From: an uncultured Gammaproteobacteria bacterium
Lineage (GTDB): Bacteria > Pseudomonadota > Gammaproteobacteria > Coxiellales > Coxiellaceae
Reading direction: 5' to 3'
DNA length: 9,898 nucleotides
NCBI GenBank assembly: GCA_903870185.1
Contig: CAIQCE010000082.1
Location: forward strand, 1-9,898
Shown here: positions 1 to 6,464 of the stretch, one piece after another
How positions within the stretch are numbered: the first letter of the stretch is position 1
How the letters are laid out: the number at the start of each line of letters is the position of its first letter
Notes under the pieces: model-generated
Seen by the model: only the letters and a program-made list of their open reading frames with translations
Told to the model about the DNA's origin: nothing
Databases searched by the model: none
Translations under genes and position numbers: made by a program

Positions 1-24
1 AATTTTTCAATTTCCAAAAATGGC

Positions 25-44
25 CTTAATATTTTCTTAAGATA
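25..44 (+). promoter_or_regulatory. PmrA-type response-regulator box
   Basis: Sequence CTTAATATTTTCTTAAGATA: two CTTAA half-sites 11 bp apart (25-29 and 36-40), one helical turn. From memory the PmrA box of Legionella pneumophila and Coxiella burnetii is cTTAATatT-N2-cTTAAtaTt, and this site matches almost throughout. It sits where a -35 element would be, with a candidate -10 (TAGTAT, 49-54) just downstream, as expected for an activator replacing a weak -35. PmrA is the response regulator controlling many Dot/Icm components and effectors. The match is seen; that PmrA itself binds is inference. A sister site lies at 9590-9609. Confidence 0.75.
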
Positions 45-48
45 GGTG

Positions 49-54
49 TAGTAT
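49..54 (+). promoter_or_regulatory. Candidate -10 element for the phosphatase gene
   Basis: TAGTAT matches TATAAT at four of six positions and lies 5 nt after the PmrA-type box. Seventeen bases upstream is TTAATA, a poor -35 inside the box, which fits an activator-dependent promoter. Transcription would start near 61-63, giving a leader of about 30 nt before the ATG at 94. Confidence 0.45.
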
Positions 55-93
55 CCTCGACCAATATAAATACGGTACAAAGGACCCATCCCC

Positions 94-1860
94 ATGAGAA
101 GACCCAATAAGCTCATCAGAACAAAGGTAGATATCTATTCCTATCCACAAGTGGATCCCTCCTATCCCGCCGATCCAGAAAACCAATTTACGAATGGTGA
201 TTTGCATGCGAACCCTATTAAGGCGCTCTATACTTTAATCCGGCTCGGTGTTCTGACACTGGGGAAACAAGACTATCTAAAATTAGTCGAAATTTTTAGA
301 ACAGCGGATACAACGACAAACCTACCTGGCAAACTTACTCCTGAACAGCTAGCTGAATACAGAACTATTTTAAGCCGCATTCAATTTAATAAAAATACAG
401 TTGGCTTAGTTAGATACATTGGTGATGAATTTGCAGATCGATGCTCTAATGATCTTTTGGTTAAGGAGTTTTTCGATCGATTAGCATCCTTAGATGTGCC
501 TTATGAATCATTGCTATCTAACCACACTATGGATTTTATCAAATCCTGTGAAAGAGAGGATTTTCCATTCTCCAAAACAGAACTACGGGGGACTAAAAAA
601 GGGAAAACAGTTACTCATTCAACTTCCAAATTAGCACTTGGAGCTTCAATTACAGAAGGCTTGGTTACTCGGCAGGATATCGTAAACTTTTACAACCAAG
701 TCTACAAACCTCATTCAAAACTTTTGAGTTATAGCTTCAGCCCTGACGATGGGATCACGATTTACAGTCACGGCATTATTGGCATCGATACTATAGATGA
801 TATTGTGAATCAACTGAATGCACTAATCCCAACAGTGCCTGAATTAGCTGCAGAAGTTGCTGCTCTTAAGATCAGTTATCGAGATAACTCTCGTTTTGAA
901 TTAGCAGAAACGATTGATGATATTAACCGAGTCTATTCTGCTTTAGCCGAAAAAAATAAAATTCATTTGCTCTGTACTGATGAAGAAACTGGGGAAGGTC
1001 TTACTGCAAATCCTACTAAACCTGCTCTAACAGGAGGTGTTCAAAAATTATTGTGGAACAGAAGGCCTGATGACGTAAATAGACCTAAAATCCACAAAGG
1101 CTATTCCATTAACTATGTACATGGGCATGATGGTGGGGAAGATAAAACTCGTGAAAATATTTATAACACCGATACTAGTCTAGGAAAATTTCCGAATACT
1201 TATAAAGGTGACGATTACAATGAAGGCCGTTTAAATGTGCTTTATTCACAAGAAAAGCGAACTCTACGCCCTTTGATTGCAGCAATCAGAAAACAAGAAG
1301 CCAATCCAGCGCTAAAAGATCAAGCGATGGCTGTAATTAATAAAACTCTTCAGTTAAAGCTAGATGCTCAACTCGAAACAAAAATTTATGACTACTTGCT
1401 TAGGGGATTAAAAAATCCAAGATCAATTAATGAACGTGAGCTCAATCAATTGATACAGATATTATCACCCTCACCCGCTTTTAATTATCTTGTAAATGCA
1501 ATCATCGCTTTCACATTAACATTGACTGCAGTTTGCATTATTCTAGGATTTTCTCTTTTAATGACTGTCGCTACACCGCCCTCTCATTTAGCAATAGGAT
1601 ATGCACTCACAAAATTATTTTCAGCCGGCTTAGCGTTATTTTTGGGAGGTGCCGCTTCAGCTACTGTACTCGGCGGATTATTTTATCGCCAATTCTCAAT
1701 CGAAAAATCTAGGACAGCACCACTCACTCAATTTTGGAAGATAGCGAAATCGGATTTGATGATAATGCCTCAACGGGATTTAAAAACTGGTGTTGACGAA
1801 GAAGCAGCCGCTGAAGAAACTGAGGGGCTAGTGGGAACCCCTGAACAGACCTGGGCCTAA
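94..1860 (+). CDS. PPP-family phosphatase, WipA/WipB-like, candidate Dot/Icm effector
   Basis: 588 aa; ATG with ribosome site AAAGGA (79-84) 9 nt upstream. All five metallophosphatase (PPP) signatures occur in order: GDLHAN (D36, H38), GDEFADR (D111, D115, R116; one residue longer than the usual GDxxDRG), SNH (N143, H144), SHG (H226) and VHGHD (H345). These residues normally hold two metals and the phosphate. From memory, variant PPP motifs of this kind mark the Legionella effectors WipA and WipB, so a protein phosphatase acting in a host cell is inferred. Two hydrophobic stretches (about 465-492 and 497-530) suggest a membrane hairpin. The tail at 568-578 is rich in Glu, like the E-block signal of Dot/Icm substrates. 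There is no Sec signal peptide. The gene is alone behind a PmrA-type box and its stop is 6 nt from convergent tRNA-His. The family call is fairly firm; substrate and secretion are unproven. Confidence 0.8.
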   Translation: MRRPNKLIRTKVDIYSYPQVDPSYPADPENQFTNGDLHANPIKALYTLIRLGVLTLGKQDYLKLVEIFRTADTTTNLPGKLTPEQLAEYRTILSRIQFNKNTVGLVRYIGDEFADRCSNDLLVKEFFDRLASLDVPYESLLSNHTMDFIKSCEREDFPFSKTELRGTKKGKTVTHSTSKLALGASITEGLVTRQDIVNFYNQVYKPHSKLLSYSFSPDDGITIYSHGIIGIDTIDDIVNQLNALIPTVPELAAEVAALKISYRDNSRFELAETIDDINRVYSALAEKNKIHLLCTDEETGEGLTANPTKPALTGGVQKLLWNRRPDDVNRPKIHKGYSINYVHGHDGGEDKTRENIYNTDTSLGKFPNTYKGDDYNEGRLNVLYSQEKRTLRPLIAAIRKQEANPALKDQAMAVINKTLQLKLDAQLETKIYDYLLRGLKNPRSINERELNQLIQILSPSPAFNYLVNAIIAFTLTLTAVCIILGFSLLMTVATPPSHLAIGYALTKLFSAGLALFLGGAASATVLGGLFYRQFSIEKSRTAPLTQFWKIAKSDLMIMPQRDLKTGVDEEAAAEETEGLVGTPEQTWA

Positions 1861-1866
1861 ACAAAC

Positions 1867-1943
1867 TGGGGTGAACGACGGGGATCGAACCCGCGACAAC
1901 CGGAATCACAATCCGGGGCTCTACCATCTGAGCTACGTCCACC
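1867..1943 (-). tRNA. tRNA-His (GTG)
   Basis: Full cloverleaf on the minus strand, 77 nt, with encoded CCA (1867-1869). The anticodon GTG is the complement of 1907-1909. The gene carries the extra 5' G (position -1, base 1943) opposite C73, the identity mark of histidine tRNA. The acceptor stem is intact with one G-U pair, and the T-loop is GTTCGATC. It is the last gene of the minus-strand tRNA operon. Confidence 0.97.
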
Positions 1944-1969
1944 ATATGGATTTTAATCACTGGTGATAA

Positions 1970-2046
1970 TGGTGCGCCTGGCAGGATTCGAACCTGCCAC
2001 CCTCGGCTTAGAAGGCCGATGCTCTATCCGAATGAGCTACAGGCGC
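1970..2046 (-). tRNA. tRNA-Arg (TCT)
   Basis: Complete 77-nt cloverleaf on the minus strand with encoded CCA (1970-1972). The acceptor stem GCGCCTG/CAGGCGC is perfect. The anticodon TCT is the complement of 2010-2012 and reads AGA and AGG codons. The T-arm GGTTCGAATCC is standard. It lies 26 nt before tRNA-His in the same operon. Confidence 0.97.
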
Positions 2047-2054
2047 AAACCTGA

Positions 2055-2232
2055 ATGGCTTCTTCTGCCAGCAATCTGGTCGAGAGGGATAACCACACCC
2101 CCAACATCCTGCTCCTAAAGCAGGCGCGCTACCAGACTGTGGATGGCTTTTTCTGCCAAAAATCTGGTCGGGGTAGAGGGATTCGAACCCCCGACATCCT
2201 GCTCCCAAAGCAGGCGCGCTACCAGGCTGCGC
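2055..2232. repeat. Tandem duplication covering most of tRNA-Pro and its trailer
   Basis: Two direct copies of about 88-90 bp: 2055-2142 and 2143-2232. Each begins ATGGCTT-TTCTGCCA, continues AATCTGGTCG, and shares the anticodon-arm and D-arm sequence (AAAGCAGGCGCGCTACCAG). The second copy belongs to the intact tRNA-Pro. The first is degenerate, with a 4-nt loss in the acceptor/T-arm region and a scrambled T-loop. The break lies inside the D arm, so the first copy never had the 5' acceptor strand. Confidence 0.85.
2077..2142 (-). pseudogene. Broken tRNA-Pro copy
   Basis: This is the degenerate half of the tandem duplication. Reading the minus strand, the anticodon arm is preserved but its loop has changed from TTTGGGA to TTTAGGA, so the formal anticodon would be TAG. 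The GTTCGAA T-loop is lost, four bases near the 3' acceptor strand are missing, and the 5' acceptor strand was never copied. It cannot fold as a tRNA and is presumably removed when the Pro-Arg-His precursor is processed. Confidence 0.85.
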
Positions 2233-2241
2233 TATACCCCG
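2165..2241 (-). tRNA. tRNA-Pro (TGG)
   Basis: Complete 77-nt cloverleaf on the minus strand, CCA encoded at 2165-2167. The acceptor stem CGGGGTA/TACCCCG is perfect. The anticodon TGG is the complement of 2205-2207, in the loop TTTGGGA. It is the first gene of the tRNA operon, starting about 14 nt after the -10 of the promoter at 2255-2283. Its 3' two-thirds and trailer are duplicated downstream as a broken copy. Confidence 0.97.
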
Positions 2242-2254
2242 ATTAAAAAATGCG

Positions 2255-2283
2255 ATGATACTTGGCTCGGAAGTCTCCGTCAA
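2255..2283 (-). promoter_or_regulatory. Sigma-70 promoter of the Pro-Arg-His tRNA operon
   Basis: On the minus strand, TTGACG (-35, bases 2283-2278) and TATCAT (-10, bases 2260-2255) are separated by exactly 17 nt. Each hexamer matches consensus at five of six positions. It lies just upstream of tRNA-Pro and is the strongest promoter sequence in the window, as expected for stable RNA. Confidence 0.8.
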
Positions 2284-2286
2284 TTG

Positions 2287-2315
2287 TTGATTCTTTATCT
2301 TAAGCCATTTAAAGT
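2287..2315 (+). promoter_or_regulatory. Possible dapD promoter
   Basis: TTGATT (2287-2292), 17 nt, then TAAAGT (2310-2315), about 30 nt before the dapD ATG. The hexamers are only moderate matches. Some promoter is needed between the divergent tRNA operon and dapD, and this is the best pair I see. It would lie nearly back to back with the tRNA promoter. Confidence 0.35.
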
Positions 2316-2344
2316 TCAAATTAATTCAGCAATCGGAGATTTTC

Positions 2345-3178
2345 ATGGACTCATTACGCTCTACCATCGAAGTGGCTTTCAGTCATCGTGATCAATATAG
2401 CACAGAAAACACCCCTACTGAGGTTCGGGAAGCTATTTTGGATTGCATTAATCACCTCAATACCGGAACCCTTAGAGTGGCCTCCTATGATGAAGCCTCC
2501 CATGAGTGGAAAGTTCACCAATGGCTTAAACAAGCGATATTGCTGTATTTTAAAACCCATTCTAACCAACTGATTGAGGGCGGATTCAGCCAATTTTACG
2601 ATAAGGTTCCTCTTAAATTTACTGGCCTAACGCCAGAAGAGCTTCAAGAATCAGGCGTTAGAATCGTCCCTCCAGCTACCGTCCGAAAAGGGGCTTATAT
2701 AGCCCCCAACGTGATCTTAATGCCGAGCTATGTGAATATTGGGGCCTATGTGGATTCTGGAACCATGGTTGATACTTGGGTGACAGTAGGCTCATGCGCT
2801 CAAATAGGGAAAAATGTTCACCTCTCTGGGGGCGTAGGTATTGGAGGCGTATTAGAGCCCTTGCAGGCTAACCCCACCATTATTGAAGATAATTGCTTCA
2901 TCGGCGCTCGTTCCGAAATTGTAGAGGGTGTTATTGTCGAAAAGGGCTCTGTGATTTCAATGGGGGTTTTCATCGGCCAAAGCACTCCGATTTACAATCG
3001 ACACACTCAAGAAACCAGCTATGGAAGAGTGCCAGCTGGCAGCGTGGTGATACCAGGCAGCCTTCCTTCCAAAGATGGGCTCTATAGCCGATATGCCGCC
3101 ATTATCGTCAAACAAGTCGATGAAAAAACCCGAAGCAAAACTTCTTTAAATGAGCTCTTACGGGATGCAGATTCATGA
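2345..3178 (+). CDS. dapD: Tetrahydrodipicolinate N-succinyltransferase
   Basis: 277 aa, close to the usual length of about 274. The cytoplasmic enzyme transfers succinyl from succinyl-CoA to tetrahydrodipicolinate in the succinylase branch of diaminopimelate/lysine synthesis, feeding peptidoglycan and protein. An N-terminal helical part is followed from about residue 105 by imperfect hexapeptide repeats of a left-handed beta-helix, including VTVGSCAQIGKNVHLSGGVGIG (146-167, spaced as in the family). D143 and E191 sit 48 residues apart, like the catalytic Asp141/Glu189 pair described for the mycobacterial enzyme. The start has GGAG (2335-2338) 6 nt upstream. The stop overlaps the dapE start as ATGA, so the two genes are probably translationally coupled. 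Confidence 0.97.
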   Translation: MDSLRSTIEVAFSHRDQYSTENTPTEVREAILDCINHLNTGTLRVASYDEASHEWKVHQWLKQAILLYFKTHSNQLIEGGFSQFYDKVPLKFTGLTPEELQESGVRIVPPATVRKGAYIAPNVILMPSYVNIGAYVDSGTMVDTWVTVGSCAQIGKNVHLSGGVGIGGVLEPLQANPTIIEDNCFIGARSEIVEGVIVEKGSVISMGVFIGQSTPIYNRHTQETSYGRVPAGSVVIPGSLPSKDGLYSRYAAIIVKQVDEKTRSKTSLNELLRDADS

Positions 3179-4308
3179 CCGAAGTTCTTAAACTATGCCA
3201 AAAATTGATCGCTTGCCCTTCTGTTACACCGGAGGATGCAGGTTGCCAATCGGTCATGATCGATGAGTTAAAAGCTTTAGGCTTTGAAATTCACCCCCTC
3301 AATTTTGGCAATATTCAAAATTTCTGGGCACAACGGGGTCAAGCCAAGCCGCTGATGGTTTTTGCAGGTCACACGGATGTAGTGCCTGTTGGTGATGAAA
3401 CGGAATGGACTCACCCCCCTTTCCAACCAACTGTAGAAAATGGCTATCTTTACGGTCGTGGAACTGCCGATATGAAAGGCAGTCTTGCGGCAATGCTGAT
3501 TGCTACGAAAGCATTTTTAAAAGCATATCCGAATCATGAAGGTTCTATTGGTTTTTTAATCACAGGTGATGAAGAAGGTCCTGCAATCGAGGGGACCGTT
3601 AAAGTTATCGAATATTTAAAACAACACTCCATTCAAATGGATTATTGCATCGTCGGAGAACCCTCTAGTGCTAGCCGTCTGGGAGACACTCTGAAAGTGG
3701 GACGCCGAGGATCTTTAAATGGAAAACTTAAAATTCATGGCATTCAAGGACACGTGGCCTATCCTGAAAAAGCGGATAATCCCATTCATAAAAGTTTAGG
3801 GGTTTTAAAAACCTTATGTGAAATTAACTGGGATCAGGGCAGTGAATTTTTTCCACCGACTTCATTTCAAATTTCCAATATTCATTCCGGAACCGGGGTT
3901 ACCAATGTGATTCCAGCCTCAATTGAAGTTTTAATAAATTGGCGATTTTCCAATTTAATCACAGCCGATGAAATCAAAACCCAGGTTCAAGGTTTGCTTG
4001 AAGAAAATAATATTAAATATGATATTGAATGGGTTTTGAGTGGATCTCCCTTCCTTACTCAAAGTCAAAAATTAATTTCAGTTTGTTCTGGTGTAATTGA
4101 ATCTTTTTGTGGAATTAAACCTGAACTCAGTACGAGTGGAGGAACTTCCGATGCTCGATTCATTGCCCCTACCGGTTGTGAAGTGGTTGAGCTTGGTCCT
4201 TGCAATCAAACGATTCATCAGGTAAATGAATGCATTGCTATACAAGAATTGGAAGACTTGGTTAAAATTTATGAAGGAATTTTACAACAATTGTTAGTTA
4301 TTGATTGA
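3175..4308 (+). CDS. dapE: Succinyl-diaminopimelate desuccinylase
   Basis: 377 aa, a normal length for DapE. It is an M20-family dizinc hydrolase that removes succinate from N-succinyl-L,L-diaminopimelate, acting after DapD and the aminotransferase. Visible residues are H66 and D68 in AGHTDVVP, bridging D99 in TADMKG, catalytic E133 and ligand E134 in GDEEG, E162 in GEPS, H193 in the lid/dimer domain (QGHVAYP) and H348 near the end. All are one residue earlier than in the Haemophilus enzyme as I recall it. The ATG overlaps the dapD stop by 4 nt. The next gene begins 8 nt after its stop and may share the transcript. Confidence 0.97.
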   Translation: MTEVLKLCQKLIACPSVTPEDAGCQSVMIDELKALGFEIHPLNFGNIQNFWAQRGQAKPLMVFAGHTDVVPVGDETEWTHPPFQPTVENGYLYGRGTADMKGSLAAMLIATKAFLKAYPNHEGSIGFLITGDEEGPAIEGTVKVIEYLKQHSIQMDYCIVGEPSSASRLGDTLKVGRRGSLNGKLKIHGIQGHVAYPEKADNPIHKSLGVLKTLCEINWDQGSEFFPPTSFQISNIHSGTGVTNVIPASIEVLINWRFSNLITADEIKTQVQGLLEENNIKYDIEWVLSGSPFLTQSQKLISVCSGVIESFCGIKPELSTSGGTSDARFIAPTGCEVVELGPCNQTIHQVNECIAIQELEDLVKIYEGILQQLLVID

Positions 4309-4316
4309 GATTGATT

Positions 4317-5981
4317 ATGCCGACCCCAATTCCCGCTGAACTCATAGCCAACATAGAAGCCTTTATCGCTGAAAAATTTCCTGGTTTTCAAGTTGAAAAT
4401 CTACCAGGTTATGAAAGCGTAGAAAATCCTCGTAAAAAGCTTATTAAAGAATTAGCAGCTTTACAATTCAATCCTTTTCAAACCACAGAAAGAGAAGTTC
4501 GAGCTGGAACACCACCCCATTTCGAAACTTTGCGCTGCACGACTCGCCTCTATTGCTTATCTTTACTCAATAAAGCGGCTGCAAGTCTTGCTCACAGTGA
4601 TTATACAACGTTCATGGAAACTTATGCGGCTTTCACAAAAGCTCAAGAAACAGATCCTGATAGAAGCAGAATTCTCAATGAAGCCTCATTTAAAATATTG
4701 GCGCATTATATTGCCATCCTCAACCCTCATCAAAAACAAGCCTTGATTATCAATACGCTTATTTCTTCTCTGGTTTTAACACCTGAAGTTAAAGAAGCCA
4801 TGAAAGCGATTCAAACTCAACAAAAAGCCTTATTAGATGCTGCAGATACTAGTGAATTAAGCAAGGCTCGTGCAAAGCATATTGTGGCAGCACTTGAAAA
4901 TCCAGCAGTCCATGCTGATAGCATTTGCTTCTTAAAATGTATCGGTTCAAATCCTTTATTGATGCGAACCATTTATTCCTGGGTTAGTGAATTTTCTGAA
5001 GAGGCTATCGAAATAGCTTGTAAAAGTTTCAGCGCAGGACACTTGCGCTGGTATTTGTACACAGAGGGCAATAGCTTCAGCGTGTATGATGATTTAAGAG
5101 AAGCTATCATGAGCGGAAGTTTTACTTCCGATGTTGCGCACAGCTGGTTTTGTTATTGGCTGATTAATATTGCAGGATTTCGAGGACATGAAAAAACAGC
5201 TGGTTGGGATGGTGCACGGTATTTGCATCAAGATACTTTTGATACAGTTGAAACTTTAAAAGTTCATTTGGATTGTTTTTTCAGAGATCCTAATTATCCG
5301 ATTCTAGAAAAATGGCTCGATACTCGAGCTCGTTTACGCAGAATTGAAATGGCTGATCTAGAACAACGAAGATTTTTAGCACATTTGGCATGCCTCACTC
5401 GAACCTATACAGCTAAGGATGCAGAATTACTTCAGCAAGGGTTTAATCGCTTACCAGATGAATTAAGGAAATCTATTGCTGCCACCTATCGAGCCACACA
5501 TACTTTACCTGCTGCTGCGGCGGCGGGAGCGGGTGCTAGTGGAGGCGGCGGAGCTGCAGCTGCTGGATTATTTGCTGCAGCTCCTAGTATTAGGGCAGTT
5601 GAAGCACCTATTCCAGTATCCACTTATTTGCCGCAAGTATTCACGAATATAGAAGCTTATATCGTTGATAAGACAGGTAACCGAACTCAAGCGAAAATAA
5701 TTGCAGTCGAAATCGGTTTACAGCTCTATAATGCCGCTTGGCAAAATTATTTAGAAGCACGTAGAGCAGGCACTATTGATCCTAAACTACCACTCAGTTT
5801 TAATGGTTTAACTACAGCCGCTAATTTAGATCGATTGCTTCGACTAGAAACCCAAGTCAATGCACCGACTGAATCTAAAAGCGTGCATATCAATCCTGAG
5901 CATGGAATTACTATCTCCGACAAGGGTGTTGCTAGCCTTGAAATTTCAGAGCCAAGACTCCTAGCCGCCCCTCATGTGTAA
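4317..5981 (+). CDS. Uncharacterised helical protein with Ala/Gly linker
   Basis: About 554 aa from ATG 4317, preceded by GAGA (4307-4310); a TTG at 4305 would add four residues but has no ribosome site. I do not recognise a named family. Residues 1-395 look mostly helical and end in a charged stretch. The segment around 275-305 (WLINIAGFRGHE, then WDGARYLHQDTF) is the most distinctive and recalls, only from memory, hypothetical proteins of Legionellales. Residues 399-422 are a low-complexity Ala/Gly linker encoded by a GC-rich tract (about 5511-5567). A second domain of about 120 aa follows, beginning TNIEAYIVDK, which echoes the N-terminal ANIEAFIAEK. There is no signal peptide or clear membrane segment. 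It lies 8 nt behind dapE without a promoter I can see, yet is unrelated to lysine synthesis. The reading frame stays open for 15 codons beyond the stop. A secreted effector is a guess. Confidence 0.7.
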   Translation: MPTPIPAELIANIEAFIAEKFPGFQVENLPGYESVENPRKKLIKELAALQFNPFQTTEREVRAGTPPHFETLRCTTRLYCLSLLNKAAASLAHSDYTTFMETYAAFTKAQETDPDRSRILNEASFKILAHYIAILNPHQKQALIINTLISSLVLTPEVKEAMKAIQTQQKALLDAADTSELSKARAKHIVAALENPAVHADSICFLKCIGSNPLLMRTIYSWVSEFSEEAIEIACKSFSAGHLRWYLYTEGNSFSVYDDLREAIMSGSFTSDVAHSWFCYWLINIAGFRGHEKTAGWDGARYLHQDTFDTVETLKVHLDCFFRDPNYPILEKWLDTRARLRRIEMADLEQRRFLAHLACLTRTYTAKDAELLQQGFNRLPDELRKSIAATYRATHTLPAAAAAGAGASGGGGAAAAGLFAAAPSIRAVEAPIPVSTYLPQVFTNIEAYIVDKTGNRTQAKIIAVEIGLQLYNAAWQNYLEARRAGTIDPKLPLSFNGLTTAANLDRLLRLETQVNAPTESKSVHINPEHGITISDKGVASLEISEPRLLAAPHV

Positions 5982-6003
5982 GCGTTGCCTACTGATGAAC
6001 TGA

Positions 6004-6032
6004 TTGCAGAGGCCCTGAATCTAGGTTAACCT
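6004..6032 (+). promoter_or_regulatory. Weak candidate promoter for tRNA-Ser
   Basis: TTGCAG (6004-6009), 17 nt, TAACCT (6027-6032), then a GC-rich stretch TTAGCGCCC like the discriminators of stringently controlled stable-RNA promoters. Each hexamer matches consensus at only three positions, so this rests mainly on placement 24 nt before the tRNA. Confidence 0.25.
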
Positions 6033-6056
6033 TAGCGCCCTTTTTGAAGGAATTTA

Positions 6057-6146
6057 GGAGAGATGCCCGAGTGGTTTAAGGGGCCCGCCTGGAAAGCGTG
6101 TGTACGGTAACCCGTACCGAGGGTTCGAATCCCTCTCTCTCCGCCA
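6057..6146 (+). tRNA. tRNA-Ser (GGA)
   Basis: 90-nt class II tRNA with a long variable arm (TACGGTAACCCGTA hairpin) and encoded CCA (6144-6146). The acceptor stem GGAGAGA/TCTCTCC is perfect, the anticodon GGA is at 6091-6093, and the T-arm is GAGGGTTCGAATCCCTC. The anticodon stem (6084-6088 with 6096-6100) has one C-U mismatch at the second pair. It reads UCC/UCU codons. From memory its position before the SRP RNA and dnaX is conserved in related bacteria. Confidence 0.97.
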
Positions 6147-6199
6147 ATTTAAAACAGCACTCCAAGGGAGTGTTGCTTTAAATTGAAGGAGAGAGAGGG
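6131..6199 (+). repeat. Long inverted repeat reaching back into tRNA-Ser
   Basis: Arms 6131-6163 and 6167-6199. The inner 18 pairs (6146-6163 with 6167-6184) contain one A-C mismatch and one G-U pair around a 3-nt loop. After a 3x3 unpaired patch, 12 further perfect pairs join CCCTCTCTCTCC of the tRNA 3' half to GGAGAGAGAGGG at 6188-6199. The inner hairpin may end or protect the tRNA-Ser transcript, though no T-tract follows it. The outer arm copies exactly what the tRNA's own acceptor plus T-stem 5' strands present. Confidence 0.8.
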
Positions 6200-6323
6200 G
6201 TGAGAAGCCGCATGGGTTCGACGAAATTTGCAGGAAGCAAATTTTGCCCGACGGCGTAGCCGGCGACCCCGAAGGGGCTGGTGTCCAGGGATGGACACCA
6301 GCAATCCCTCTCCAACCACGTGC
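6200..6323. repeat. Hairpin-rich non-coding spacer
   Basis: There is no credible protein gene here. Three inverted repeats follow each other: AAATTTGC-5 nt-GCAAATTT (6224-6244), CCCC-GAA-GGGG (6267-6277) and CTGGTGTCCA-GGGA-TGGACACCAG (6278-6301; 10 perfect pairs with a 4-nt loop). CCCTCTCC at 6305-6312 is complementary to the GGAGAGAG run near 6188, so the block could close on itself. It may be a small structured RNA, a repeat element, or the leader of the SRP RNA transcript. I cannot name it. Confidence 0.55.
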
Positions 6324-6434
<111 letters not shown>

Positions 6435-6464
6435 CTTTTTTATAGCCGCCTTAAAGAATATGTT

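Noticed and set aside
1724..1960. Minus-strand open frame over tRNA-His
   Set aside because: It is the translated tRNA-His plus the antisense of the phosphatase end; no ribosome site or family resemblance.
2293..2315. CTTAAG and TTTAAAG before dapD as a third PmrA-type box
   Set aside because: On neither strand are the half-sites 11 bp apart, and the spacer does not match the other two boxes.
2008..2391. Open frames on both strands with motifs such as RGIRTPD and GVEGFEPPTS
   Set aside because: These are well-known false peptides from translating tRNA genes; the tRNA-Arg and tRNA-Pro cloverleaves and the broken copy explain them.
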